20,537 nucleotides of DNA. It comes from Ruminococcus_G sp050944415 (GTDB lineage Bacteria > Bacillota > Clostridia > Lachnospirales > Lachnospiraceae). A program made the position numbers and the translations under genes. Positions 1-7,819 of this stretch are shown here, piece after piece (positions within the stretch are counted from its first letter, which is position 1; each line of letters starts with the position of its first letter). The notes below the pieces were generated by a model. It was not told the origin of the DNA and did not search any database. It saw only the letters and a program-made list of their open reading frames with translations. Location of the stretch: the NCBI GenBank assembly GCA_050944415.1, contig JBMNRA010000048.1, positions 1-20,537 on the forward strand, read 5' to 3'.

Positions 1-75
1 GGTATTACAGCAGGGGCATCGACCCCAAATAATATAATTGAGGAGGTTCAAAAACATGTCAGAATTAAGTTTTGA
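1..75 (+). CDS. ispH: 4-hydroxy-3-methylbut-2-enyl diphosphate reductase (IspH), C-terminal fragment
   Basis: The open frame from base 1 reads GITAGASTPNNIIEEVQKHV and ends RIKF before TGA at 73-75. The GITAGASTP signature is the conserved C-terminal end of IspH, the 4Fe-4S enzyme that makes isopentenyl and dimethylallyl diphosphate in the last step of the MEP isoprenoid pathway. Only 24 residues are inside the window; the rest lies upstream. Its last 20 bases overlap the start of the S1 gene in another frame, and the S1 ribosome site sits inside its coding sequence. In several clostridia IspH and S1 are fused into one protein; here they are separate but overlapping. The call rests on one short but distinctive motif. 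Confidence 0.85.
   Translation, partial: GITAGASTPNNIIEEVQKHVRIKF
41..46 (+). promoter_or_regulatory. Ribosome binding site that fixes the rpsA start
   Basis: AGGAGG at 41-46 lies 9 nt before ATG 56. An in-frame TTG at 38 lies upstream of this site and has no ribosome site of its own, so the S1 protein starts at 56 (MSELSFEQ). Confidence 0.85.
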
Positions 76-1147
76 ACAAATGCTGGAAGAATCATTTAAA
101 ACGATAAGGAATGGAGAAGTGGTTGAAGGTACAGTCATCGACGTTAAGCCGGATGAAATTATCTTGAACATAGGCTATAAAGCAGATGGTATTCTTACAA
201 GAAGCGAATATACCAACGAACCGAACGTTGATCTTACAACTGTGGCGAAACCAGGCGATACCATGGAAGTTAAGGTTCTGAAAGTCAATGACGGCGAAGG
301 ACAGGTGCTGCTTACTTATAAGAGACTGGCGGCGGAAAAAGGAAATAAAAGGCTGGAAGAAGCTTATGAGAATCATGAAGTTCTGAAAGCAAAAGTTGCA
401 CAGGTATTAAACGGCGGTTTAAGCGTTGTTATTGATGAAGCCAGAATTTTTATTCCGGCCAGTCTGGTATCTGACACTTATGAAAAAGACCTTTCCAAAT
501 ATGCCGATCAGGAAATTGAATTTGTTATCACTGAATTCAATCCCAGAAGAAGAAGAGTGATCGGTGACAGAAAGCAGCTGCTTGTGGCTGCCAAAGCAGA
601 AAAACAGAGGGAACTGTTTGAAAGAATTCACCCTGGCGATGTGGTTGAAGGAACTGTAAAAAATGTAACAGATTTTGGAGCCTTCATTGATCTGGGCGGT
701 GCTGACGGCCTGCTTCACATTTCTGAGATGTCCTGGGGCAGAGTGGATAATCCGAAGAAGGTATTTAAAGTAGGAGATCCCATTACCGTACTGATTAAAG
801 AGATTAACGGCGATAAAATTGCATTGAGTCTGAAATTTGAAGATCAGAATCCATGGCTTAAAGCTGCAGAAAATTATGCGGTTGGAAACATTGTAAAAGG
901 GAAAATTGCCCGTATGACAGATTTCGGAGCATTTGTTGAACTGGAGCCGGGTGTGGATGCGCTTCTTCATGTTTCACAGATTTCCAGAGAGCATGTGGAG
1001 AAACCTTCGGATGTTCTCAGCGTAGGCCAGGAAATTACAGCAAAGGTTGTGGATTTTAACGGAGAAGAGAAAAAAATCAGCCTGAGCATGAAAGCACTGG
1101 AAACAGCTGCTGATACAGAAAGTGAAGAGGAAGCAGCGGAAGAATAA
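56..1147 (+). CDS. rpsA: 30S ribosomal protein S1 (four S1 domains)
   Basis: The 363-residue protein has four S1 RNA-binding (OB-fold) repeats, at about residues 20-90, 105-175, 192-260 and 275-345. The last two carry the standard core with TDFGAF and LLHIS/LLHVS (DGLLHISEMSW, DALLHVSQIS). A short acidic tail rich in Glu ends the protein. S1 binds mRNA on the 30S subunit; low-GC Gram-positive versions like this one have four domains rather than the six of E. coli (about 557 aa). It overlaps the end of ispH by 20 nt, implying coupled translation and shared transcription, and ends in the hairpin at 1163-1204. The start is ATG 56 because of the AGGAGG at 41-46. Confidence 0.95.
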   Translation: MSELSFEQMLEESFKTIRNGEVVEGTVIDVKPDEIILNIGYKADGILTRSEYTNEPNVDLTTVAKPGDTMEVKVLKVNDGEGQVLLTYKRLAAEKGNKRLEEAYENHEVLKAKVAQVLNGGLSVVIDEARIFIPASLVSDTYEKDLSKYADQEIEFVITEFNPRRRRVIGDRKQLLVAAKAEKQRELFERIHPGDVVEGTVKNVTDFGAFIDLGGADGLLHISEMSWGRVDNPKKVFKVGDPITVLIKEINGDKIALSLKFEDQNPWLKAAENYAVGNIVKGKIARMTDFGAFVELEPGVDALLHVSQISREHVEKPSDVLSVGQEITAKVVDFNGEEKKISLSMKALETAADTESEEEAAEE

Positions 1148-1162
1148 GTAAGTAGTAATTGA

Positions 1163-1204
1163 ATGTAAAAAGGGCGGCGTTGCAGACAGCCGTCCTTTTT
1201 ACAT
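1163..1204. terminator. Bidirectional intrinsic terminator between rpsA and the YprB-like gene
   Basis: Bases 1163-1178 pair with 1189-1204 in a 16-bp stem (one G-T wobble) around a 10-nt loop. The GC-rich core is GGGCGGC/GCCGTCC. The outer part is A5 on one side and T5 on the other, so each strand has a T-run in the right place. It lies between the converging stop codons at 1147 and 1209 and can stop transcription from both sides. Confidence 0.85.
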
Positions 1205-1208
1205 GAAA

Positions 1209-2279
1209 CTATATCCGGAGCAGATAGTTAAGAATCTGTGATACATATTCTCCCCAGAGGGAAATTTTCCCAATGAGTTCTTTTTTCAGGCAGAACTGTT
1301 CTCTGTCTCCGTAACAGGCTGCAAAAAGAGGAAGCAGAGCGAAGCCGGGAGGAACGGGCAGAAATATATCCTTTTTCTTTTGATAGCAGGTAGATGGCGT
1401 AGCTTTTTTTCTGTGGCTGCGCTCTACAAACTGTCCCACACTTTTGTGAACTGCCATATCTTCATCCGGAAGATAGTAATAATCTCTGTAATTGGGAAAG
1501 AAAAGCTTCAGGTTTTCCGAAACACAGGTGACTGTCAGCAGAACCTGATCTTTTCTGCTCTTCAGCGAAAAGCGACCGGAAGAAAAGGAAAGAGGGACAG
1601 GAACATCCGGCTTATCAGTGATGGCGAAGGTAACTTCCGTCTCACTTTCACTGAAAAGAGAGACCTCATGGGAACGGGAAAAGAAATTTTCCATCGCCAG
1701 AAGAGGAACAATAGCCGTCATTCCCTCCAGGTCATCCCGGTTATGAAGCAGCAGCAGATTCAGAGCCTCAGTATCTTTGTACAGCAGATACTGTCTGTAA
1801 CAGTTTCCGATCTGACTGCTTTTCAGATGATCTGACCGGGAATATCCAATGAGGGATTCCATATCTTTCTGTTTCATGGAGGCAAGCGGAAGGAGACGGC
1901 GGAAGGTCCGGAGTCTTTGATAGAGATCCAGGCTTTTTTTTGTGTCAAAAGGCGCATCCAGTCCATAAAAACTACACTTTCCTGCCAGGTATGGAATGTC
2001 GAAGGCATTGCCGTTGTAATGGATGAGAAGAGAGCGGGAGCGTATTTCGGAGAGAAACATATGGAGAGCCTTTTCTTCCTCCAGAGGAGATTCCAGAAAA
2101 ATCTGGGTCAACTGCCAGGTTTCAGCAGTCATACAAATCATGCCGATCAGGCAGAGATGGCTGCTTCGCCAGGACAGACCGGTTGTCTCAATGTCGAAAA
2201 AGAGAAGTTTTTCAGGAGGTGCATCGGATATATATTCCAAATCCGGCGCGAATGATAAAGGTGAATGAGATACTTTCAT
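1209..2279 (-). CDS. YprB-like ribonuclease H-fold exonuclease domain protein
   Basis: The 356-residue protein has a DnaQ-like 3'-5' exonuclease fold in its first half. The segment LLFFDIETTGL (about residues 25-35) gives the DxE metal ligands, LIHYNGNAFDIPYL (about 86-99) is the second exonuclease motif, and LLLLHNRDDLEGM near residue 180 carries the later Asp positions. This layout matches the YprB / predicted exonuclease family (RNase_H_2). In Bacillus yprB lies beside the helicase gene yprA; no helicase is present here. The C-terminal half (about residues 200-356) has no domain I recognise. It is the only minus-strand gene, reads from ATG at 2279 with AAAGGA about 10 nt upstream, and stops just before the shared terminator. 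Substrate is unknown. Confidence 0.8.
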   Translation of the reverse strand: MKVSHSPLSFAPDLEYISDAPPEKLLFFDIETTGLSWRSSHLCLIGMICMTAETWQLTQIFLESPLEEEKALHMFLSEIRSRSLLIHYNGNAFDIPYLAGKCSFYGLDAPFDTKKSLDLYQRLRTFRRLLPLASMKQKDMESLIGYSRSDHLKSSQIGNCYRQYLLYKDTEALNLLLLHNRDDLEGMTAIVPLLAMENFFSRSHEVSLFSESETEVTFAITDKPDVPVPLSFSSGRFSLKSRKDQVLLTVTCVSENLKLFFPNYRDYYYLPDEDMAVHKSVGQFVERSHRKKATPSTCYQKKKDIFLPVPPGFALLPLFAACYGDREQFCLKKELIGKISLWGEYVSQILNYLLRI

Positions 2280-2311
2280 GAAAATGTGTCCTTTCCGTCC
2301 AATTGCATTTA

Positions 2312-2317
2312 ATTATA
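2312..2317 (-). promoter_or_regulatory. Candidate -10 element for the YprB-like gene
   Basis: On the minus strand this reads TATAAT exactly, about 33 nt before the ATG at 2279. The -35 position (2334-2341) is only A/T-rich, so the promoter is partial. The divergent 137-bp gap 2280-2416 must also hold the rnf promoter. The best candidate I see there is TATAGT at 2364-2369 with no good -35, so I do not annotate it separately. Confidence 0.4.
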
Positions 2318-2416
2318 TACTTATTTTTGGTGAAAAAATAGTGATTTTTGAATAAAATTAGTTTATAGTAGAAGAAATATGAGCTTTTTACAGGTATTTG
2401 TGAAGGAGGAGTCTGA

Positions 2417-3736
2417 ATGGGAATATTAACATTTAAGGGCGGCATACATCCTTACGATGGTAAGGAGCTGTCGAAAGATAAACCGATTCAGCCTTTGAAT
2501 CCCAAGGGTGATCTGGTTTATCCTTTATCACAGCATATCGGTGCGCCGGCCAGACCTGTAGTTCAAAAAGGTGACCATGTACTGATGGGACAGATGATTG
2601 CGGAGGCAGGAGGATACGTATCCGCACCTTTATATGCCAGTGTGTCGGGGACAGTAAAAGACATAGCCCCTCACCTTACCACAGTCGGTTCTGTGGTCGA
2701 TGCGATTGTCATTGAAAACGATGAAAAATATGAGACGGTGGAATTTCAGGGGGTCGCCAATCTGGATGAACTGTCAAAAGAAGATATATTGAAAAGAATT
2801 TCATCCGGCGGAGTTGTGGGAATGGGCGGAGCCGGTTTTCCCACTCATGTAAAACTGTCTCCCAAGGAGCCCGGGAACATCCAGTACATATTGGTAAACG
2901 GAGCGGAATGTGAGCCTTATCTGACCAGTGATTACCGGAGAATGCTGGAAGAGCCGGAAAAAGTGATCGGCGGTCTGAAAGTTATGCTGAAGCTTTTTGA
3001 CAATGCCAGAGGCTGCATTTGTATCGAGGACAATAAACCGGACTGTATTGCCAGAATTTCAGACCTGGTGAAAAATGAGCCGCGGATAGAAGTAAAATCA
3101 CTGAAGACGAAATATCCCCAGGGGGCAGAGCGTATGCTGATTTATGCCGTGACCGGAAGAAAAATCAATTCTTCCATGCTTCCGGCAGATGCGGGATGTA
3201 TTGTGGACAATATTGACACAGTGGTGGCTGTCTATAAGGCAGTTATGCTGGGTACTCCTTTGATGCACCGTATTGTGACGGTCACCGGTGATGCGATAGT
3301 CAATCCTCAGAATTATTATGTGCCTATCGGTACTAACTATCAGGAGTTGGTAGATGCATCCGGCGGATTTAAGGCGGAGCCGACGAAACTGATTTCCGGG
3401 GGTCCGATGATGGGATTTGCCATGTTTGATCTGAATGTTCCGGTGACAAAAACCACATCTTCTCTGCTGTGCATGATAAAAGATGATGTGGCGGATCAGC
3501 CGGAAACTGCCTGCATCAACTGCGGCCGCTGTGTCAGCGACTGCCCGGAACATCTGGTTCCATCCCGTCTGGCCAAAGTGGCCGAACATCATGATTATGC
3601 AAAATTCGAAAAGATGAATGGCATGGAGTGCTGTGAATGCGGATGCTGCAGTTATGTCTGTCCGGCAAAACGGCCGCTGGCACAGTCTATCAAATCCATG
3701 CGGAAGGAAATTCTTGCGAACCGCAAGAAACAATAG
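2417..3736 (+). CDS. rnfC: Rnf complex subunit C (ferredoxin:NAD+ oxidoreductase, NADH/FMN and 4Fe-4S subunit)
   Basis: RnfC is the peripheral subunit that exchanges electrons with NAD(H). The 439-residue protein shows the RnfC N-terminal domain (GGIHP), the glycine-rich nucleotide/FMN-binding loop GGVVGMGGAGFPTH at residues 131-144, the VNGAECEPYL motif shared with complex I NuoF, and two 4Fe-4S ferredoxin motifs: C366-xx-C369-xx-C372-xxx-C376 and C405-xx-C408-xx-C411-xxx-C415. The length matches the compact clostridial form, without the long Ala/Lys-rich tail of enterobacterial RsxC. AAGGAGGAG at 2403-2411 sits just before ATG 2417. It is the first gene of rnfCDGEAB, and rnfD follows after 16 nt. 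Confidence 0.97.
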   Translation: MGILTFKGGIHPYDGKELSKDKPIQPLNPKGDLVYPLSQHIGAPARPVVQKGDHVLMGQMIAEAGGYVSAPLYASVSGTVKDIAPHLTTVGSVVDAIVIENDEKYETVEFQGVANLDELSKEDILKRISSGGVVGMGGAGFPTHVKLSPKEPGNIQYILVNGAECEPYLTSDYRRMLEEPEKVIGGLKVMLKLFDNARGCICIEDNKPDCIARISDLVKNEPRIEVKSLKTKYPQGAERMLIYAVTGRKINSSMLPADAGCIVDNIDTVVAVYKAVMLGTPLMHRIVTVTGDAIVNPQNYYVPIGTNYQELVDASGGFKAEPTKLISGGPMMGFAMFDLNVPVTKTTSSLLCMIKDDVADQPETACINCGRCVSDCPEHLVPSRLAKVAEHHDYAKFEKMNGMECCECGCCSYVCPAKRPLAQSIKSMRKEILANRKKQ

Positions 3737-3752
3737 AGGAGGAGACGAAAGT

Positions 3753-4718
3753 ATGAGTGAATTAATACACGTATCATCATCACCTCATATCCGTTCCAGA
3801 GTAAAGACGGATTACATTATGCTGATGGTGATTATCGCGCTGCTGCCGGCGGCGATTTTCGGCGTATACAATTTCGGGCCGAGAGCGCTGATGATTATCT
3901 GCATCAGTGTGGCGACCTGCGGCCTGACAGAATATATTTATGAAAAGCTGATGAAACGGACGGTGACAGTCGGAGATTTCAGCGCAGTGGTCACAGGACT
4001 TCTGCTGGCACTGAATCTGCCGCCTGCTGTAGCATGGTGGATTCCGGTCATTGGCGGCATTTTTGCCATTCTGATTGTCAAACAGCTTTTCGGAGGTCTG
4101 GGACAGAACTTTATGAATCCGGCTTTGGCTGCCAGATGTTTTCTTCTGATTTCGTTTGCTACTCAGATGACGAATTTTTCCGTTCCACAGGGTGCTTTCG
4201 GAAACATAGCGGTAGATACCGTTTCGGGCGCGACTCCTCTTATGATGCTGAAAAACGGTCAGTCTGTGGATGTGGTCAGTCTGTTGGTGGGAAATGTGCA
4301 GGGGACGATCGGTGAAACTTCCGTTATCGCACTTCTGATCGGAGCAGTTTTCCTGTTGTGCCTGAAAATTATTGATCTGAGAATTCCGCTGACCTATCTG
4401 GGAAGCTTTCTGGTATTTATCATTATTTTCGGCGGTCATGGACTGGATGCCAATTATATACTGGGCCATCTGTTCGGCGGCGGTCTGATGCTGGGAGCCT
4501 GGTTTATGGCTACGGATTACGTTACATCACCGATTACGAAAAAAGGTCAGCTGGTATACGGTGTGATTCTGGGAATTCTGACAGGTATTTTCCGGCTCTT
4601 CGGAGGATCGGCGGAAGGTGTTTCCTATGCCATTATTTTCGGAAATCTTCTGGTGCCGCTGATTGAGCGGATAACGATGCCGAAGGCATTCGGTAAAGGG
4701 GGTAAGCAGAATGGGTAA
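3753..4718 (+). CDS. rnfD: Rnf complex subunit D (membrane, covalent FMN)
   Basis: RnfD is an integral membrane subunit of the ion-translocating Rnf complex, homologous to NqrB. The 321-residue protein has many hydrophobic helices and the motif SGATP at about residues 158-162. T161 is the expected Thr for phosphoester-bound FMN by analogy with RnfD/NqrB. ATG 3753 was chosen because AGGAGG at 3737-3742 lies 10 nt before it. The frame stays open upstream, but that part overlaps the end of rnfC and reads as non-membrane sequence. Its last 8 nt overlap rnfG. FMN attachment needs an ApbE-type transferase, which is not encoded in this window. Confidence 0.96.
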   Translation: MSELIHVSSSPHIRSRVKTDYIMLMVIIALLPAAIFGVYNFGPRALMIICISVATCGLTEYIYEKLMKRTVTVGDFSAVVTGLLLALNLPPAVAWWIPVIGGIFAILIVKQLFGGLGQNFMNPALAARCFLLISFATQMTNFSVPQGAFGNIAVDTVSGATPLMMLKNGQSVDVVSLLVGNVQGTIGETSVIALLIGAVFLLCLKIIDLRIPLTYLGSFLVFIIIFGGHGLDANYILGHLFGGGLMLGAWFMATDYVTSPITKKGQLVYGVILGILTGIFRLFGGSAEGVSYAIIFGNLLVPLIERITMPKAFGKGGKQNG

Positions 4719-5313
4719 GATTATCAAGGATACGGCTGCGCTTCTGGCTATTACGCTGGTTGCAGGCCTGCTGCTGGGCCTTGTGTATCAGGTAACCCTG
4801 GAGCCCATCGCGCACCAGGAGGAGCTGGCGAATGCAAAAGCCTGTCAGGAAGTATTTGAAAATGCTTCAGAATTTCCAGAGGCAGATGTTGACCTGGAGA
4901 CTTTGCAGCAGAATCTGAAGGATAATGGCCTGGATTATGTGACAATAGACGCAGTGATGGAAGCACAGGATGAAAGTGGAGAATTACTGGGTTATGTTCT
5001 GACAGTAACTGACAGCGAAGGATACGGCGGAGATATACAGCTTTCCATGGGAGTTCAGATGGATGGAACTTTAAACGGGATATCCATTTTAAGTATCAGT
5101 GAGACTGCCGGTCTTGGGATGAACGCGGATACGGATGCATTCAAGAGCCAGTTTGCAGGGAAAAATGTAGAACAGTTTACCTATACGAAATCCGGGGCTT
5201 CTGCTGACAATGAAATCGATGCCATCAGCGGAGCAACCATTACGACCAATGCGGTGACCAACGGCGTCAATGGCGGACTTCTTACGTTCCGGTATCTGAA
5301 AGGAGGCAATTAA
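4711..5313 (+). CDS. rnfG: Rnf complex subunit G (covalent FMN, outer face)
   Basis: RnfG is anchored by one N-terminal helix (about residues 8-30) and carries covalently bound FMN on the extracytoplasmic side, like NqrC. The 200-residue protein ends in the FMN_bind domain with SETAGLGMNADTDAF and the attachment motif SGATITT; T176 is the likely flavinylated Thr. ATG 4711 overlaps the rnfD stop by 8 nt, and AAAGGGGG lies about 8 nt upstream. rnfE begins 3 nt after its stop. The length is typical for the family. Confidence 0.95.
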   Translation: MGKIIKDTAALLAITLVAGLLLGLVYQVTLEPIAHQEELANAKACQEVFENASEFPEADVDLETLQQNLKDNGLDYVTIDAVMEAQDESGELLGYVLTVTDSEGYGGDIQLSMGVQMDGTLNGISILSISETAGLGMNADTDAFKSQFAGKNVEQFTYTKSGASADNEIDAISGATITTNAVTNGVNGGLLTFRYLKGGN

Positions 5314-5316
5314 AAG

Positions 5317-6039
5317 ATGAAAGCGAATTCCCCTGCAGAACGATTGTATAATGGAATCATCAAAGAAAACCCCACGTTTGTGCTGATATTGGGCATGTGT
5401 CCCACACTGGCCGTTACAACTTCAGCCATGAACGGACTGGGAATGGGGCTGACGACCATGGTGATTCTTGCCATGTCGAATATGATGATATCTCTCCTTC
5501 GGAAAGTCATTCCGGACGGAGTGCGTATGCCCGCCTATATTGTAGTGGTGGCGTCTTTTGTGACCATAGTGGAACTTTTGCTGGAAGGTTTTCTTCCCAG
5601 TCTTTATGATGCTCTGGGTATTTATATTCCGTTGATCGTGGTTAACTGTATTATTCTTGGCCGGGCGGAAGCCTATGCGTCAAAGAATAAAGTGGTTGCA
5701 TCAATCTTCGACGGAATCGGCATGGGTCTTGGATTTACCATTGCACTGACCTTGATTGGTATTTTCCGTGAACTGCTTGGCGCGGGACAGATTTTCGGCT
5801 ACCCTGTCATGCCGTCGTCCTATGAACCCATCACCATATTTATCATGGCACCGGGTGCGTTTTTCGTACTGGCTATGCTGATTGCTTTTCAGAATAAATT
5901 CAAAATCGGCAGTGCGCGGGTAAATGAGGACGGAACTACGGCATGTTCCAGAAGCAGCTGCCTGAACTGTGCCAATGAGCTGTGTGCCGGGAAATCTTCG
6001 GCAGAAGATCAGAAAGAAAAAGGAGGTAGCGGGAAATGA
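5317..6039 (+). CDS. rnfE: Rnf complex subunit E (membrane) with cysteine-rich tail
   Basis: RnfE pairs with RnfA in the membrane, as NqrD pairs with NqrE. The 240-residue protein keeps the two membrane cysteines expected to ligate the shared 2Fe-2S cluster: C28 in LILGMCPTLAV and C111 in LIVVNCIILG. About six hydrophobic helices cover residues 20-195. After the last helix is a hydrophilic tail holding C210-x4-C215-x2-C218-x4-C223, then a Lys/Glu/Gly-rich end. This cluster is not part of the common RnfE/NqrD core and could bind metal or form disulfides. The start ATG 5317 follows AAAGGAGG. The stop overlaps the rnfA start as ATGA. Confidence 0.95.
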   Translation: MKANSPAERLYNGIIKENPTFVLILGMCPTLAVTTSAMNGLGMGLTTMVILAMSNMMISLLRKVIPDGVRMPAYIVVVASFVTIVELLLEGFLPSLYDALGIYIPLIVVNCIILGRAEAYASKNKVVASIFDGIGMGLGFTIALTLIGIFRELLGAGQIFGYPVMPSSYEPITIFIMAPGAFFVLAMLIAFQNKFKIGSARVNEDGTTACSRSSCLNCANELCAGKSSAEDQKEKGGSGK

Positions 6040-6611
6040 GAGAGCTGTTGATTATTGCCATAGGAGCTGCTATGGTAAACAATGTGGTTCTGAGTCAGTT
6101 CCTCGGACTGTGTGCGTTTCTTGGCGTATCCAGGAAGATGGATACGGCGGCCGGCATGGGTGCGGCGGTAATTTTCGTAATTACGCTCTCCTCTCTGTGT
6201 ACCGGGTTAATCTATGAGTTTATATTGGTGCCTCTGGATATGACTTATCTGAAAACGATTGCATTCATTCTGGTGATCGCTGCTCTGGTTCAGCTGGTGG
6301 AAATGATTCTGAAAAAATCCATGCCGGCTCTGTACCGTGCGCTGGGTGTTTATCTGCCTTTGATCACTACCAACTGTGCTGTGCTGGGTGTGGCTCTTAC
6401 TAACGTGCAGAATGAATACAATATTCTTCAGGGCGTTGTCTGCGGCTTTTTTACAGCCATCGGATTTACGATTGCCATTATTTTGATGGCAGGACTTCGT
6501 GAAAAAATTGAATATAACGATATTCCGGAATCCTTTCAGGGAATGCCTATCGTTCTTCTGACTGCAGGATTGATGTCGATTGCATTCTGCGGATTTTCCG
6601 GACTGGTGTAG
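6036..6611 (+). CDS. rnfA: Rnf complex subunit A (membrane)
   Basis: RnfA is the inverted-topology partner of RnfE. The 191-residue protein has six predicted helices with the conserved C26 in FLGLCAFLGVS and C114 in LITTNCAVLG. With the two RnfE cysteines these form the membrane 2Fe-2S site known from Rnf and Na+-NQR structures. ATG 6036 shares ATGA with the rnfE stop, so the two are probably translationally coupled, fitting their one-to-one pairing. Upstream AAAGGAGG lies inside the rnfE tail codons. Length is normal for the family. Confidence 0.96.
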   Translation: MRELLIIAIGAAMVNNVVLSQFLGLCAFLGVSRKMDTAAGMGAAVIFVITLSSLCTGLIYEFILVPLDMTYLKTIAFILVIAALVQLVEMILKKSMPALYRALGVYLPLITTNCAVLGVALTNVQNEYNILQGVVCGFFTAIGFTIAIILMAGLREKIEYNDIPESFQGMPIVLLTAGLMSIAFCGFSGLV

Positions 6612-6626
6612 GAAGGAGCAGATGAT

Positions 6627-7421
6627 ATGGAAGTAATTATTGTTTCAGCAGTTATCATCGGCGGTATTGGTCTCGTTATTGGCCTGCTGCTGGGTCTGGC
6701 CGGAAAAAAGTTTGCCGTTGAGACGGATGAAAGAGAAACAGCGGTGAGAGAGGCGCTTCCCGGCAACAATTGCGGCGGATGCGGGTATCCAGGCTGCGAC
6801 GGTCTGGCGGCGGCCATCGCAAAGGGCGAAGCTCCGGTGGATGGCTGTCCCGTAGGCGGCGCAGATGTGGCGGCTGTCATCGGAAATATTATGGGGCAGA
6901 AAGTGGAAGCCTCTGCGCGGAAGGTTGCTTTTGTCCGCTGCGGCGGAAGCTGTTCCAAGGCCAAAAGAGAGTATGAATATTATGGTGTCAAAGACTGTTC
7001 CATGATGATCTATGTGCCTAATGGAGGAGCTAAAATCTGTAATGAAGGATGTCTCGGGTTTGGAACCTGTGTGAATGCCTGTCCCTTTGATGCTATTTCA
7101 ATCATTGACGGCCTTGCAGTGGTGGACAGGGAGAAGTGTAAGGCATGCGGAAAATGTGTAACTGCCTGTCCTCAGCATCTGATAGATCTGGTTCCCTATG
7201 AACAGAAAAGTCTGGTAAAATGCAAATGTTCCGATAAGGGAAAAGTTGTCATGACAGAGTGTGACGCGGGATGCATCAGCTGTATGAAGTGTGCGAAAAA
7301 CTGTCCGGAACAGGCGATGGAACTGAAAGACAATATCATCCGGATTGATTTTGACAAATGTACCAACTGCGGCAAATGTGTGGAAAACTGTCCCCGTCAC
7401 TGTATTGTAACCGTCCAGTAG
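6627..7421 (+). CDS. rnfB: Rnf complex subunit B (polyferredoxin, ferredoxin-accepting)
   Basis: RnfB takes electrons from reduced ferredoxin. The 264-residue protein has one N-terminal membrane helix (residues 3-25), then the Fe-S domain C49-GG-C52-GYPG-C57 with C74 (GCPVGG), and then ferredoxin-type motifs beginning at C142 (CLGFGTCVNACP), C171 (CKACGKCVTACP), C216 (CISCMKCAKNCP) and C245 (CTNCGKCVENCP). Additional cysteines (CGGSC near residue 96, CKC near 200) are present. Several cluster-binding motifs beyond the Fe-S domain are typical of the long clostridial RnfB rather than short gamma-proteobacterial RsxB (about 192 aa). GGAAGGAG lies just upstream. Last of the six rnf genes. Confidence 0.96.
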   Translation: MEVIIVSAVIIGGIGLVIGLLLGLAGKKFAVETDERETAVREALPGNNCGGCGYPGCDGLAAAIAKGEAPVDGCPVGGADVAAVIGNIMGQKVEASARKVAFVRCGGSCSKAKREYEYYGVKDCSMMIYVPNGGAKICNEGCLGFGTCVNACPFDAISIIDGLAVVDREKCKACGKCVTACPQHLIDLVPYEQKSLVKCKCSDKGKVVMTECDAGCISCMKCAKNCPEQAMELKDNIIRIDFDKCTNCGKCVENCPRHCIVTVQ

Positions 7422-7439
7422 ACGTTAAAGTAAAAACAG

Positions 7440-7799
7440 ATGAAAAAAAAAGAGATCATACTTGCGGCAGCGATTCTTCTGGCTGCTTTGATGCTGTGGG
7501 CCATTCTTCAGCTGATTCAGAGACCAGCCGGCAGCGTCCTGCGTATTACTGTTGGCAATGAACTTTACGGAGAATACGACCTGAATCAGGATCAGATCAT
7601 TGAAATTGGAGACACCAACGTGTGCGAAATAAAAAACGGTGCAGTCAGAATGATACAGGCAGACTGTCCGGATCATCTCTGCATGGATTCAGATGCCATT
7701 ACCAGGGAGGGCGGTACCATAGTATGTCTGCCCAACCGGGTAATTCTGGAAACCGGGACGGAAGATACCTCATCAATGCCGGATGCGGTATCCTCCTGA
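7440..7799 (+). CDS. NusG domain II-containing membrane-anchored protein
   Basis: The 119-residue protein has an N-terminal Lys-rich start and one hydrophobic helix (residues 5-26), followed by a small beta domain of the NusG_II type. The end of the domain shows ADCPDHLC and IVCLPNRVIL, the characteristic cysteine-bearing signature of this family. The domain should lie outside the membrane. Function is not established; family members often sit beside Rnf or prenyl diphosphate synthase genes. It starts 18 nt after rnfB and is followed by the Gx transporter after 20 nt. No clear Shine-Dalgarno precedes ATG 7440, and an in-frame stop at 7431 rules out an upstream start, so translation may depend on coupling to rnfB. 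Confidence 0.85.
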   Translation: MKKKEIILAAAILLAALMLWAILQLIQRPAGSVLRITVGNELYGEYDLNQDQIIEIGDTNVCEIKNGAVRMIQADCPDHLCMDSDAITREGGTIVCLPNRVILETGTEDTSSMPDAVSS

Positions 7800-7819
7800 T
7801 AAGGAGAAAGGGAAAAAAT

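Noticed and set aside
38..55. Six-residue N-terminal extension of S1 from TTG 38
   Set aside because: It lies upstream of the clear AGGAGG and within the ispH end; ATG 56 fits the ribosome site.
2341..2369. Promoter for rnfC using TTGAAT (2348-2353) and TATAGT (2364-2369)
   Set aside because: The spacing is only 10 bp, too short for a sigma-A promoter; TATAGT alone was not enough to annotate.
2212..2445. 77-aa minus-strand frame across the yprB-rnfC gap
   Set aside because: It overlaps the yprB start in another frame and covers the rnfC ribosome site; the protein is low-complexity Phe/Lys/Tyr and has no domain.
3780..4469. 229-aa minus-strand frame opposite rnfD
   Set aside because: Same reason: a Gln/His/Asn/Arg-rich shadow of a hydrophobic gene.
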